A stretch of 64,000 bases of DNA from Sipunculus nudus. Its lineage: Eukaryota > Annelida > Sipuncula > Golfingiida > Sipunculidae. The stretch is taken from NCBI GenBank assembly GCA_026874595.1, contig CM049316.1, positions 9,972,839 to 10,036,838 on the forward strand. Reading direction: 5' to 3'. Of this stretch, positions 1-10,846 are shown in pieces (positions within the stretch are counted from its first letter, which is position 1; the number at the start of each line of letters is the position of its first letter). A program made the position numbers and the translations under genes. The notes under the pieces are model-generated. The model was not told the DNA's origin and did no database searches. It worked only from the letters and a program-made list of their open reading frames with translations.

Positions 1-465
1 AGGAAATACCATGAGTAGAAACTTTGTAAAGAAAATAAAACTTTGTAAGCAGACAGTGGTCTATCAGTCACTTAAATTATACGGCAGGTGGACATAATGC
101 GCCACGTACCTACGGAAGTAGATTAAAAATGGCCACTGCCATGACGTGATCTTTCATACTACATACTTCATTCTATTATTACCAACGTCACCAGCTCTGC
201 TGTCAGACCGTTGTTAATGGTGACGGCCTCCATTTCTATCAGCTTCCGGTCGTCTGTTAGTAGGAATGAATGAATGTCATGTCACTGATCTATAAATATT
301 TTTCACATATACCGGTACAAATAAATTTCACTCTTAAAAATATAAAAAAAGCAACAAGTGAAAGACTGAAGTGAACTTATCAGGTTTCGTAACTGAAATT
401 ATTTGATTATGTACCGCGTATGTATGCTTGATTGACGTGTGAGAGCACTCTAAACCGGCTCGTAC
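1..465. other. No recognisable feature
   Basis: A+T-rich DNA with no open frame or repeat that I can support. The first recognisable repeat begins near 466. Confidence 0.5.
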
Positions 466-1644
466 CTGAAGTAAAATATCAAATAATATCTCAGATAATC
501 TGCGCAAGAGAATTCCATGGCCGTCATGTCCGATAACCCGCCTCTATTTATGGGTGTTTATCCAAGGAAAATATTTAGAGAAATAAGAAATAAAGTTGGG
601 GGGGGGGGATTCGACGCCCCCTGTGTCCCATGTGATGCCACAAGTCACATTTAAACAAGAAAATAAGTTATAAATTTAATCCATAACACCGTAATTATTT
701 ATTTAACTATGCGTGTAATGACTGGATTCCAGATGAACAATGTTCTGTTGTTAGTTATTTTGTATCATTTCTGAAAGCAAGTAATTTATTTATGTTTGAG
801 AAACAATGCGACACATCTGTTTAAACTCATTTTTATGGATTGAAATAGAGCCCTTTTTTCGTTCGAAATGACGTTCTGTTAATTTGCAAAATGTTGGATA
901 AGTGGGATCTATAAGTATGCTTTATCAAATTGCGCCCATGTTTGGAGGCCTAAGAGTAGAGTAACATATACGAAACTGCAAGAATCCACCGGGGGGAGGG
1001 GGGGGGAGGCTATAGATTGAGTCGATGTTGGTGTATAATTACACGTATATACTAATGAAAGCTTTTACAGGAGAAAATACGGAAGAATACCGGAGAATAC
1101 TAGCTAATACTTAGTATATACTTGCACCTTTTTGCATCCCTCTCCCACCCTCATAACCACCTATCAATCGTGAGCTAATTTCTGCACGAAATGCGCAAGA
1201 CCGACACAAACTGCATGGTGAAATCACATAACGCTTCGTTCCATATTTGATGGATCGCGATTATTTACAGATGGCCAGCTGTAGGTGATGGCTGTTTTAC
1301 TTATCCACGTCTCCGGTTCTCTAGCTGTCAGAGGATTCTGGGCCAGTCTCGTATATTTCCAGTGACATTTTGCACAAGACCGGAAAATTTTCCATTTATC
1401 ACCTCATATATTTTAGGAATCACCAGACAAACACTTACAGTGCCGCTACAGTTGTGTTAAAAAAATATGATGTATTATGACTTTTTATAATTTATTATAA
1501 AATGCATTTGATAATACATTTGAACTAAAAATTTCATTTCTTAAATCATTCTATTTAAATTTTGGATAAAGTATCGAATAACATTACATGATCTTTAAAG
1601 GACAGAGAGATAGCTGAGACTAAAATACTGAGAAAAAATGTCAT
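466..1644 (+). repeat. Tandem repeat unit A, copy 1 (uninterrupted)
   Basis: A unit of about 1.18 kb that starts CTGAAGTAAAATATC and is repeated in tandem from 1645. Shared landmarks are the GAATTCCATGGCC block (510-522 and 1690-1702), a poly-G tract followed by ATTCGACGCCCCC, and a second G-rich tract near 990-1008. The 3' part (1110-1620) matches 8912-9423, downstream of the LTR element, so this copy shows the arrangement before that insertion. No coding capacity is seen. Confidence 0.85.
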
Positions 1645-2203
1645 CTGAAGTAAAATATCAAATAATATCTCAGATAATTTGCGCAAGAGAATTCCATGGC
1701 CGTCATGTCCGATAACCCGCTTCCTCTTATGGGTGTTTATCTAAGGTAAATATTTACAGAAATAAGAAATAAAGGGGGGGGGGGGGGATTCGACGCCCCC
1801 TGTGTCCCCCTTGATGCCACAAGTCACATTTAAACAAGAAAATAAGTTCTCAATTTAATCCATAACACCGTAATTATTTATTTAACTTCGCGTGTAATGG
1901 CTGGATTCCAGGTGAACAATGTTCTGTTGTTAGTTATTTTGTATCATTTCTGAAAGCCAGTAATTCATTTATGTTTGAGAAACAATGCGACACATCTGTT
2001 AAAACTCATTTTTATGGATTGAAATAGAGCCCTTTTTTCGTTCGAAATGACGTTCTGTAAATTTGCAAAATGTAGGATAGATGGGATCTATAAGTATGCT
2101 GTATCAAATTGCGCCCATGTTTGGAGGCCTAAGAGTAGAGTAACATATACGAAACTGCAAGAATCCATCGGGGGGGGGGGGGGGGGGGGGCAGAGGGTAT
2201 AGT
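1645..2203 (+). repeat. Tandem repeat unit A, copy 2, left part
   Basis: Same sequence as 466-1010 with scattered differences. It ends in a poly-G tract (2170-2190) and is cut at 2203 by the LTR retrotransposon. Its right part resumes at 8912. Relative to copy 1 it lacks about 95 bp around the insertion point (the part of copy 1 near 1015-1110). Confidence 0.85.
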
Positions 2204-2989
2204 TGTTACGGAACCTGATATAAACAGATCACGAGATTTTGTAATGGAGATAAAAAAATCAGATTCTGTAACACCAGGCAGCGTGAAATGTCTATGAAAA
2301 TGAATAAAGAAGTCAGAGGTTTTTTGTTAATATATAACTATAATTTATTCTTAAATTTATTCTTAAAACAACCCTAACATTAAAGTACACTAAATCAATA
2401 CAATTACACAGTACAATAACTGTATAACATCAAATCAATATAATCACACAGCCTAATAAACAAAGTGCACAGTACCTGGATACCACCACCGCCACAGCGA
2501 CAAGTTCCTTTAAATGTATACTCTCGGAGAATAACAATCCAATGTAAATCTCTTTTAACAATCCAGAAAGTAAACTTGAGGCAGGCAGCATTAAATTGTA
2601 TAGAGTTAGTAATAGTAGAATCGCTGAAATTACTGGATACTCGGATAGGTCCCACACATCTGCGTCCGCTGGAATATTCTTTAACCTCTTCCTCGGTTTT
2701 AAACACACACCCCTATTAATAACTACTCACCCCAGGCCGAGCATTTTCCACTTCTCGAACAGTCTAAAGATTCCAACACGACACACAGTAAACACGCGTT
2801 ACAGGAATCATTTAGCAAAACATCGCCGTGTCTCTACATATAAGGGTTCACACGTGAGCTCGGCCAGGCGAGAAAGCCAACGAGACTTCAACCAGTACTT
2901 ATGAAACTGAGAATGCAACAAGCGGCCCGGCGAGGGCGCTACAACACGAGTTACGCCCGTGTCACACAATAAAAAGAGCACCTGTAACA
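2204..2989 (-). repeat. 3' LTR of the Gmr1-like element
   Basis: 786 bp, beginning (minus strand) TGTTACAGGTGC and ending GGTTCCGTAACA, the same termini as the two solo LTRs in this window. It is about 110 bp longer than the 5' LTR, which lacks the segment corresponding to roughly 2410-2530. The polypurine tract abuts it at 2990. Confidence 0.92.
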
Positions 2990-3000
2990 CTCCCCCTCTT
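2990..3000 (-). other. Polypurine tract
   Basis: On the minus strand AAGAGGGGGAG lies directly against the first base of the 3' LTR, the expected position of the plus-strand DNA primer in an LTR retroelement. Confidence 0.85.
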
Positions 3001-3127
3001 GCAAGAAAAAAGAAAGTTTTCTCGGAAAACTTTCTCTTTGCGATCACAATCACTCAATTTTTACAACATTTAAAAAATCATCTTATTTACAACATTAAAT
3101 AAACATCCTGTCCACAACATTTCATAA

Positions 3128-4480
3128 ACGTCTCGATAAGCAATCAGCAAGTACATTGTCTTTCCCTTTAATGTGTTTGATTTCAAGGTTGTAATCTTAT
3201 AAGAACAAATTCCATCTCAACAATCTTTGATTTTTACACTTCAACCTGTTCATGAACGTGGGGTTATTGTGATCACTGAAGACAATGACAGGCCTGACTG
3301 ATGAAGTAACATAAACTTCAAAATGGTGCAATGCCAAAATCAAAGCCAAACATTCTTTTTCAATAGTGGAGTAGTTTTTTTCTGGTTTGCATTAAACTTT
3401 CTTGAGAAATAACAAATTGTATAATCTATGCCATCATTGCCCTCTTGTAACAACACCGCACCAGCAGCAGTATCACTAGCGTCTACGGCTAACTTAAAAG
3501 GCACAGAAAAGTCTGGAGCTGCCAAAACTGGTGAACTTTGCAGAATTCCTTTCAAATTCTGAAATGCATTTTCAGTCTGAACATTCCATACAAATTTTTG
3601 TTTCTTCCTTAACAAATTAGTCAAAGGTCCAGCTACAGCAGAAAAATTTGGACAAAACTTCCTGTAGTATCCAACCATACCAAGAAAACGCATTATTTGC
3701 TTTTTGTTTTCTGGTCTAGGAAATGTAGAAATAGCATTAATCCTAGCATCAACAGGTTTTACATGACCCCGCCCGTCAATACGACCCAAAAATGTTACTT
3801 GTGCATGACAAAACTCAGATTTAACTAAGTTGACGGTCAGACGTGCTTCACTGAGTCTTTCGAAGAGGTCGCGAAGAATTTGCAGATTTTTCTCCCAGGT
3901 GCCGCTGTACACGATGAGGTCATCAATATATGCGTCGCAGCCCTTAATGTCCTTGACAACTATATGGATGAGGCGATGGAACGTGGCTGGCGAGTTGTTT
4001 ATGCCAAATGGCATAACTTTATACTGGTACAGTCCATGCGGCGTCACAAATGCGGACACTTCTTTCGCTCGTTCTGTCAGCGGAACTTGCCGGTCTTAGC
4101 AAGTCAAACTTGGAGACATATCTGGAGCTACCGACTCTATCAATGCAATCATCGATCCTCGGAATCGGGAACGTGTCAGTCTTGGTGGCAGAGTTCAGTT
4201 TTCGATAATCTGTGCACATACTGTGACTTCCATCAAGGTTAAACACAAAAATACATGGTGAACTCCAGTTACTATTACTAGGTTCAATAAAACCATTGAC
4301 CAGCTAATATTGAATCTCATCCTGTAGATAATTTTGCTTTTCTGGATTTAGTCTATATGGATGTTGCTTGACTGCGCTTGCCTCACCAACATCGATGTCA
4401 TGGTGAAATATGTTAGTTCGCGTTGGAATGTCACTAAACAAATGCTCATAATTCCGCAGCAGGTTCTTGAGGTCTTCTTG
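3128..4480 (-). pseudogene. Reverse transcriptase-RNase H region of the Gmr1-like element (broken)
   Basis: Visible RT pieces in order: the N-terminal fingers after EHLFSDIPTRTNIFHHDIDV (about 4445), CTDYRKLNSATKTDTFPIP and VSKFDLL (4246-4090), GLYQYKVMPFGINNSPATFH, the catalytic YIDD box (about 3930), and a FLG-type motif (about 3800). RNase H follows with LAVDASDTAAGAVLL (about 3490), FSDHNNP (about 3260) and KGKDNVLADCLSR ending near 3128. The frame is broken near 4050-4090 (shift within motif A to B), near 3340-3350 and by an in-frame TAA near 3200. RNase H ends only about 130 bp before the polypurine tract, with no integrase downstream of it, which fixes the unusual gene order. This is the gypsy-type RT fold by motif, not copia. 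Confidence 0.92.
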
Positions 4481-4626
4481 TTGTTGTGCGGTAAGGTGTG
4501 ACAGTTTGGCATCCAGGTAGTTAAGCACGTCTGAGTTTTTTAATGGTACTGTACCACACTGAATGTCTACATCACACTTACTATAAGTATCTACTTTAAC
4601 TGGGTCAGGGTCAGTGTTTACACAAT

Positions 4627-5850
4627 TTAAAGCAGTAACATTATATACAACATCTGATGTGCTATTTCTGTATAATATGGTTTCAGCATGTAAACATGGC
4701 ACAGTAGTTTTTTTTTACGTCTATCTGTTGTCAACAGTATGTAATTTAAATCACTGACTTTCTTGTCAACAATGTAAGGACCAAAATACCTAGCTTGCAG
4801 AGGTCTGCCAGGGAAGGGAAGTAAGGCAAGGACCTTTTCACCAGGCTCAAACGTCCTACTTACACTGTGCTTGTCATATTTTGTTTTCATTTTACTTTGT
4901 GCAGATTTTAAATCTCACAAGCATTGTGTAATTTAGTGGGAAATTCTGAGACATACTGCAGTAAATTAAGAGAATCATGATTTTCACACAAAAGTTTTTT
5001 TAGCAGTTTCAAAGGACCGCGAAAGGAGTGTCCAAAAACTAGTTCAAAGGGACTGAAACCCAAGGACTCTTGAAAGGATTCTCTGACAGCAAACAGCAAT
5101 AGGTGGATTCCTTCATCCCAGTTTTTCTGTGTGTCATAGTAATAAGTCCTGATCATGTTTTTAATGTCTGGTGAAAACGCTCGAGGGCGCCCTAACTTTC
5201 AGGATCGTATGGCGAAGAGCTGTACTGTTTTATACCTAGCTCAGGCATAACTTGCTGGAATAAGCCAGACATAAAATTAGACCCTTGGTCAGACTGGACG
5301 GATTTTGGTAATCCAAACGTTTTAAAAAACTTGGTCAGAGCTTTGACAACACCTTTGGCATTAATTTTGCGCAATGGTATTGCTTCAGGGAACCTGGTAG
5401 ATGCGCACATTATTGTCAGCAAGTATTCATGTCCAGATTTTGTTTTTGGCAATGGTCCAACACAGTCTACTGAATGGTTCCTCGAAAGCAGGAATAGGCC
5501 TAAGTGGGGCCTTAGGAGGATTCTGATTGGGCTTGCCTACCATCTGGCATGTATGGCATGATTTACAATATTGTATAACAGCTTTCCTGAGGTAAGGCCA
5601 ATAGAAGTGTGTACTAACTTTCTAATAAGTTTTATTTATACCTAAACGGCGAGACAAAGGAGCCTCATGAGCCATGCTTAGAATTTCATTGCGAAAGCTT
5701 TTGGGCATTACTATTTTATGTTTGATGGCCCACTCATCATCAGCGCATACATCAGGTGGTTGCATTTTACGCATAAGCACCCCATTTTTAACATAGAAAC
5801 AAACTGAGTTCTGCGACAGTTCATCTTCAGAAACTGCCCTGGGAAACAAA
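4627..5850 (-). pseudogene. Integrase region of the Gmr1-like element (broken)
   Basis: An HHCC-type zinc region spans about 5850-5540: AHEAPLSRRLGINKTY, in which the second His is Arg, then an in-frame TAG, then FYWPYLRKAV and CKSCHTCQ. The DDE core follows: VDCVGPLPKTKSGHEY (first Asp, about 5450), VQSDQGSNFMSG (second Asp, about 5285) and ALERFHQT (catalytic Glu, about 5175). After it come SPFELVFG (about 5050) and a GPY/F module, ARYFGPYIVDKKVSDLNYIL (about 4790). A frameshift precedes the first Asp, a stop lies just before the Glu, and another frame change is seen around 4690-4900. The domain sits between protease and RT, upstream of RT, unlike canonical Ty3/gypsy elements. Confidence 0.92.
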
Positions 5851-6434
5851 CATGAAATATCAGGGTCCTTGTGCTGTTCTGGGATAAGTTCTGACCTTGA
5901 GAATGCTGCATCCTGTTCAGGCGAGTCGTTAGACGAGTCACTAGTGACTCCCAGAGTGTTATTATATGGAGGATTATCCTCATGTGTGTTCTCTTGGCCA
6001 TAGATCTAGTGACAGCACATGAAGGATACAAACCAGGAATTTCCTGACTTTCCGGATGTGTCCTGATCTAGTGACGGCTTTTCTGTCACTATTGGTACAG
6101 GCTGTACTTTATCACCTGCAACATCATTGCCTAGTTGGAACTGAATTCCCTTAAAGAGTAAAGTATTTCTTATGCCCACAGTAATATTCACAGAAATCAA
6201 ATCTGACTTTAAATGGATACTGTGAAGCGGAACTGAAGTGTACCTGTCTGAAAACACACCATTAACAAGTGCATGTGCACCAGTAAAGGACCTATTAGAA
6301 AATGGCAAAGTGTTTGCTAACATGAGAGTCTGGCCTGAACCAGTGTCCCTCAAAATTCTAATAGGGGTAGAATCTGAAAAATCACTCGAAAGTGATACAA
6401 AACCATTATATATGAATGGCTCAAATAACTCCAT
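5711..6434 (-). pseudogene. Aspartic protease and protease-integrase linker
   Basis: The minus-strand frame 6434-6006 contains ILRDTGSGQTLML, the DTGS active-site motif of retroelement aspartic proteases. It is followed 75-80 residues later by QLGNDVAGDKV, which corresponds to the C-terminal substrate-pocket motif of gypsy proteases. The next open frame (6031-5711) has CAVTRSMAKR, a linker leading into integrase. The protease would cut the Gag-Pol polyprotein. Upstream, 6764-6435 is acidic and repetitive, rich in Asp, Ser and Glu, and joins Gag to protease. The frame is interrupted around 6006-6031. Confidence 0.88.
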
Positions 6435-6764
6435 TTCAGAGTCAATAGAGGAATCTACTACCTAAACCTCATCAAACAAAGAACTGACATTGAAAGTGTC
6501 AGTCATAAACTCTGTTTTTAGAGTCATCTAAGGAATCTACATCCTTTTTATCATCAAACACCTCATGGGAGTCAACAGAGGAATTTTCCTCAGCAGAAAC
6601 AAACTTCTGTTTGTCATAAGAGTACCTGGCCTCATTTGAAAGACTCTCGCAAGAGTCATAAAAGGACTTAGTCTTATTTAGAGAATACTCCTTGCAGGAG
6701 TCTTGAAAGGACCTAGCCTTATTAAGTTCCTCGCAGGAATCAACTGAGGTTTTTACCCCGCAAG

Positions 6765-8060
6765 CTACGGATTCTTTTTGGATTCAGACGGCACTCGGGC
6801 CTCCGTAGCATCAAACTCTTTATTAGAGTCAATAAAGGAGTTGTACCCCTTATTTACATGGAATGAGCCTGGCTCTTGCACTATGCTATGCATAGACTTT
6901 GAAACAAAACCAGAAGGTTTGCTATTTGGCTTATTCGCAAGTTTCCAGCAGTCAGATATTAGATGACCTTCCTTCTTGCAGTAATTACAGATTTTCTTTG
7001 AAAATGACTGGCTTTGGTTGGACTTAGACACAGTGGACGTGGACTGAGATGTAGCAATGGACTTTGCTTAACTATCAGGACTACCAGTACTGGGTGACTG
7101 CGCTGTAAACTTCTTTTGACCATACTGATTTACATTCTTGTTTGTGAATGACTGGTTTGATTTGCTAGTAAAGGACATTTTGTGTGTTAATGAATAATCA
7201 TCAGCTAATTGAGCCGCAATGTGTAGTGTTTCAGGACTTTTCTCATCAAGAAAAGTTTTAACATATGCGTTAATGCAACGCTTAAATTCTTCAAGCAAAA
7301 TCAACTGGCGCAAATTGTCATAATCTTTCATTACTTTTTAAGAACCACACCAGCGATCAAACAACTGCTCTTTTGTCCTAGCAAATTTGACGCAGGTCTG
7401 ATCTTTGCGCTTTTCCCAATTTCTGAATTTCTGGATGTAAGCCTCCGGAACTAACTCATAACCTTTTAGGATTAACCGTTTTACCAGGCCATTGTCAGCA
7501 GGAGCTTCTACTGCAAACTTTGTATAAATTTCTTTGGCCTTGCCAGTCAATACACTTTGAAATAGCATTGTCCAATTATCCTTAGGGCATTTTAAATTTT
7601 CAGCTTCCTTCTCAAAGTGTAAGAAATATTTATCAACCTTTTTTTCTTGAAAAGGTGGGACAAATCTAATGTGTTTAGTAACATCGAAACTGTGAGTTGG
7701 GGCAGCACTTACACTATGTTCTAGTTTAAGTCTTTCTAACTCCAGTCGTTTTAACTCAACTTCCCTCTCTTCTCTCAGTTTTTCTAATTCTAACTGTTTT
7801 AACCTTTCATGTTCTTCCCTCTCTAAGAGGTGCTAGCTCATGTTGCATTTCCAACTTTTAAAATTCTAATTGCATAGCAAGGCTGTCATTTTTTGATGTT
7901 TTAACTTCACTCTCTTCAATTAAACCTTTGCTAACTAGATCTTGCATGATTTTTTTAGCCCCAAGTGTTGTCCCAAACGCAACAAATGTTACTTTGTCAA
8001 CTGTTAAAGTTGATCAGGGTCGGGATCGTTAACAAATGTCTCAGGTTTGAAATCTGCCAT
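6765..8060 (-). pseudogene. Gag of the Gmr1-like element, with SCAN-like capsid segment and zinc knuckle
   Basis: The best start is the ATG at 8060 (MADFKPETFVNDPDPDQL). A charged coiled-coil-like stretch rich in Glu, Arg and Leu follows (about 7850-7720). Then comes a capsid-like region with YFLHFEKEAENLK and WTMLFQSVLTGKAKEIY (7620-7510). ELVPEAYIQKFRNWEKR (about 7455) through FARTKEQLFDRW, then DNLRQLILLEEFKRCINAYV and PETLHIAAQLADDY (7320-7190), closely resemble the helices of the vertebrate SCAN domain. A CCHC zinc knuckle CNYCKKEGHLISDC lies near 6990. In-frame stops occur at about 8005, 7855, 7338 and 7068, with at least one frame shift near 7830. Gag would package element RNA; this copy cannot make it intact. 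Confidence 0.9.
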
Positions 8061-8217
8061 GTTAAGAAGTTAAAACAATAACAAAAAAAAACAAAAAAAA
8101 AACACTGAGATAAATCCTGTAAACGATGTATTGTAAACAATATGAATTCTTGTAAACAATGTATGATAAAACAATGTGTCTAGGTCAAGGCATAATAAAT
8201 TTTCAAAACTATTAAGC

Positions 8218-8235
8218 CTCCCAGACGAGCCCACA
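8218..8235 (-). other. Primer binding site, tRNA-Pro-like
   Basis: Just inside the 5' LTR, separated by about 6 nt, the minus strand reads TGTGGGCTCGTCTGGGAG. This matches the proline-tRNA primer site familiar from gammaretroviruses (TGGGGGCTCGTCCGGGAT, from memory) at 15 of 18 positions. The primer identity is inference; the position is what makes it a primer site. Confidence 0.65.
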
Positions 8236-8241
8236 ATTTTA

Positions 8242-8911
8242 AGTTACGGAACCTAATATAAACAGATCACGTATGCGTGATGAACCCAAATTTTGTTATG
8301 GAGATAAAAATAAATCAGATTCTGTAACACTTGGGAACGTGAAATGTCTACGAGAAAGAATAAAGAAGTCAGTGGGTTTTTTTGTTAACAAATAACTATA
8401 CTTTATTCTTAAAACAACCTTAACATAAGAGTACACTAAATCAATACAAGAAGTCCAATGTAAAGCTCTAGTAACAAGCCAGAAAGTAAACTTGAGGCAG
8501 GCAGCATTAAAATTAAAGAGTTAGTAATAGTAGAATCCCTGAAATTACTGGATAATCGGATAGGTCCCACACGTCTGCGTCCGCTGGAATATTCGTTAAG
8601 CTCTCTCTCGGTTTTAAACACAGCCCCCTATTTATAACTTCTCAACCCAAGCCGAGAATTTTCCACTTCTCGAACAGTCTAAAGAATCCAACACAACTCA
8701 CAGTAATCATGGAATCATCTAGAAAAACATCGCTGTGTCTCTACATATTAGGGTTCACACGTGAGCTCGGCCAGGCGAGAAAGCCCCAAGCTAGCATGAC
8801 AACGAGAGTTCAACCAGTAAGGATTAAACTGAGAATGCAACAAGCGGCCCGGCGAGGGCACTACAACACGAGTTACGCCCGTTTCACACAATAAAAAGAG
8901 CACCTGTAACA
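8242..8911 (-). repeat. 5' LTR of the Gmr1-like element
   Basis: 670 bp, homologous along its length to 2204-2989 but with one internal deletion of about 110 bp (junction near 8449). Its terminal T on the inner side is changed (AGTTAC instead of TGTTAC in the plus-strand view). A TATA-like AT stretch near 8630 corresponds to the TATATAAAGG of the solo LTRs but is mutated. Confidence 0.9.
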
Positions 8912-9423
8912 TAGTATATACTTGTACCTTTTTGCATCCCTTTCCCATCCTTGTAACCACCTTTCAATCGTGAGCTAATTTCTGCACGAAAGGCGCAAGA
9001 CCGACACAAACTGCATGTTGAAATCACATTACACTTACTTCCATATCTGATGGATCGCGACATTTTCTGATGGCCAGCTGTAGGTGATGGCTGTATTACT
9101 TATCCACGTCTCCGGTTCTATAGCTGTCAGAGGATTCTGGGTCAGTCTCGTATATTTCCAGTGACATTTTGCACAAGACCGGAAAATTTTCCATTTATCA
9201 CATCATATATTTCAGGAATCACCAGACAAACACTTACAGTGTTGCTGCAGTTGTGTTTAAAAGATATGATTTATTATGACTTTTTATAATTTGTTATTAA
9301 ATGCATTTGATAATACATTTGAACTAAAAATTTCCTTTCTTGAATCATTCTATTTAAATTTTAGATAAAGTATCGAATAACATTTCATGATCTCTAAAGG
9401 ACAGAGAGATGGCTGAGACCGAA
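8912..9423 (+). repeat. Tandem repeat unit A, copy 2, right part
   Basis: Begins with the target duplication TAGT and continues TATACTTG...CCTTTTTGCATCCC, matching 1112-1620 of copy 1. It is the other half of the repeat split by the retrotransposon. Confidence 0.85.
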
Positions 9424-9528
9424 AGAAAGCGTCTTGTTCATTTAATAAAAGTCAGTGCACTTCGATCTGGTACAGTCTTGCTATACTTACATTGTACTAA
9501 ATAAGTACCAATTGTATGTATGTATGTT

Positions 9529-9581
<53 letters not shown>

Positions 9582-10187
9582 GTCGACGTGCGAAGGATAT
9601 ATAAAAACATTAAAACCTATTATATATAAACAAGCTGTGAACTGTACAAAACAGTTTTTTTTGCGTTTTATTCAATTTCTTTTAAATTGGGATTAGTGAT
9701 GTAATTTAAAGAAAGTGTTAATTAATCGTTTTGTAAAATTTGGAGAACACTTCAAAATTAGCTATTACATAAAAAAATGCTTTCGGCATTTTCATTCTTT
9801 TTCTTTTTTAGTTTGAAGTAGTTTTGCAGTTGACAGGTAGCTTGTTGTAAATTAGTGGGTCAGTAGAATAATGAGAACATTCCTGTAATCACGAACCAAA
9901 TGCTATTTCACACTCAGTTTCACAATCCACATAATCATGACATAACGTTAGACAAATTTGTGTATCACCCAAATTAATGACTTAAACTCAATATATTTCA
10001 ATATCTCACTCATTTTATTACATTGGAGCATAAGCCATTTTGCATCTAGATATGTATGATGAAACAATTATATATAATACGCGCTTTCGCACTGCATCTT
10101 GAACACTTAGGATATGAATCCAAAGCAACTTGAATCCGATCAACATGATATTTAATCAACTTCCACATTACTTATTATGTGAAATCA
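9424..10187 (+). repeat. Repeat unit B, copy 1, with (TA)n
   Basis: Begins AAGAAAGCGTCTTGTTCATT, holds a TATG tract and a (TA)n microsatellite (about 9531-9578), then GGTCGACGTGCGAAGGATAT and about 600 bp of AT-rich sequence. The whole is repeated at 10672-11518. No coding capacity is seen. Confidence 0.85.
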
Positions 10188-10671
10188 TTCTATTTAAATC
10201 ATCCTATTTAAATTTTAGATAAAGTATCGAATAACATTACATGATCTCTAAAGGACAGAGAGACGGCTGAGACCGAAATACTGAGAAAAAAATGTCACAT
10301 TTTAAATACCTCATGATACGTCGGGAGAATATTGGACAAAATAAAAAATTAAAAGTTACCATCTATGACTTGTCAACTAATTGAAGATGGAGGTGACAAT
10401 ACCATCAAGAATATAGGGATAATAGCCAGGTCGGAGCAACAAAGGTCGTCCACTTAATATAAGTATGGCGTGAGCTCCACAAAGAGACCAAAGTATAACA
10501 TATATAAATGGCATTCGATAGTATATACAGGACTTTTACTGAAAGCAGCATCGCTGAAGTGTAAAATGTCAGTTAAGTATTAATAGAACAGTATAAGCCG
10601 TAGTGAAGGTGCAATTTTTTTTCAATAAGAACAAGACGCCATAATTAAGATATCTTTTTTGGAACCAACAA
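10188..10671 (+). repeat. Third partial A end and a segment missing from the first duplicate
   Basis: 10188-10285 repeats the 3' end of unit A (TTTTAGATAAAGTATCGAAT...GGCTGAGACCGAAATACTGAG). 10286-10671 lies between A and B here but is absent at the A-B junction near 9423, so one of the duplicates gained or lost about 380 bp. Confidence 0.7.
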
Positions 10672-10784
10672 AAGAAAGCGTCTTGTTCATTTAAAAAAGT
10701 CACTGCACATCGATCTGATACAGTCTTGCTATACTTACACTGTACTAAATAAGTACGAATTGTATGTATGTATGTATGTATGTT

Positions 10785-10846
<62 letters not shown>

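Larger units (their letters stand above)
2204..8911 (-). mobile_element. Gmr1-like Ty3/gypsy LTR retrotransposon, degenerate
   Basis: A 6.7-kb element bounded by LTRs that read TGTTAC...GTAACA, with a 4-bp target duplication TAGT at 2200-2203 and 8912-8915. Reading the minus strand 5' to 3' one meets: 5' LTR (8242-8911), primer binding site (8218-8235), gag with a zinc knuckle (8060-6765), protease (6434-6006), integrase (about 5850-4627), reverse transcriptase and RNase H (about 4480-3128), polypurine tract (3000-2990) and 3' LTR (2989-2204). Integrase lying before reverse transcriptase is the order of Ty1/copia, but the RT (YIDD, FLG), the GPY/F integrase C-terminus and the Gag are gypsy-type. 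This combination is known from the Gmr1 group of Ty3/gypsy elements. Every gene has stops or frameshifts, so it is not autonomous now. Confidence 0.93.

Noticed and set aside
2204-8911. Ty1/copia element, suggested by integrase before RT
   Set aside because: The RT (YIDD, FLG), RNase H, GPY/F integrase tail, Gag and 4-bp duplication fit Ty3/gypsy of the Gmr1 group instead.
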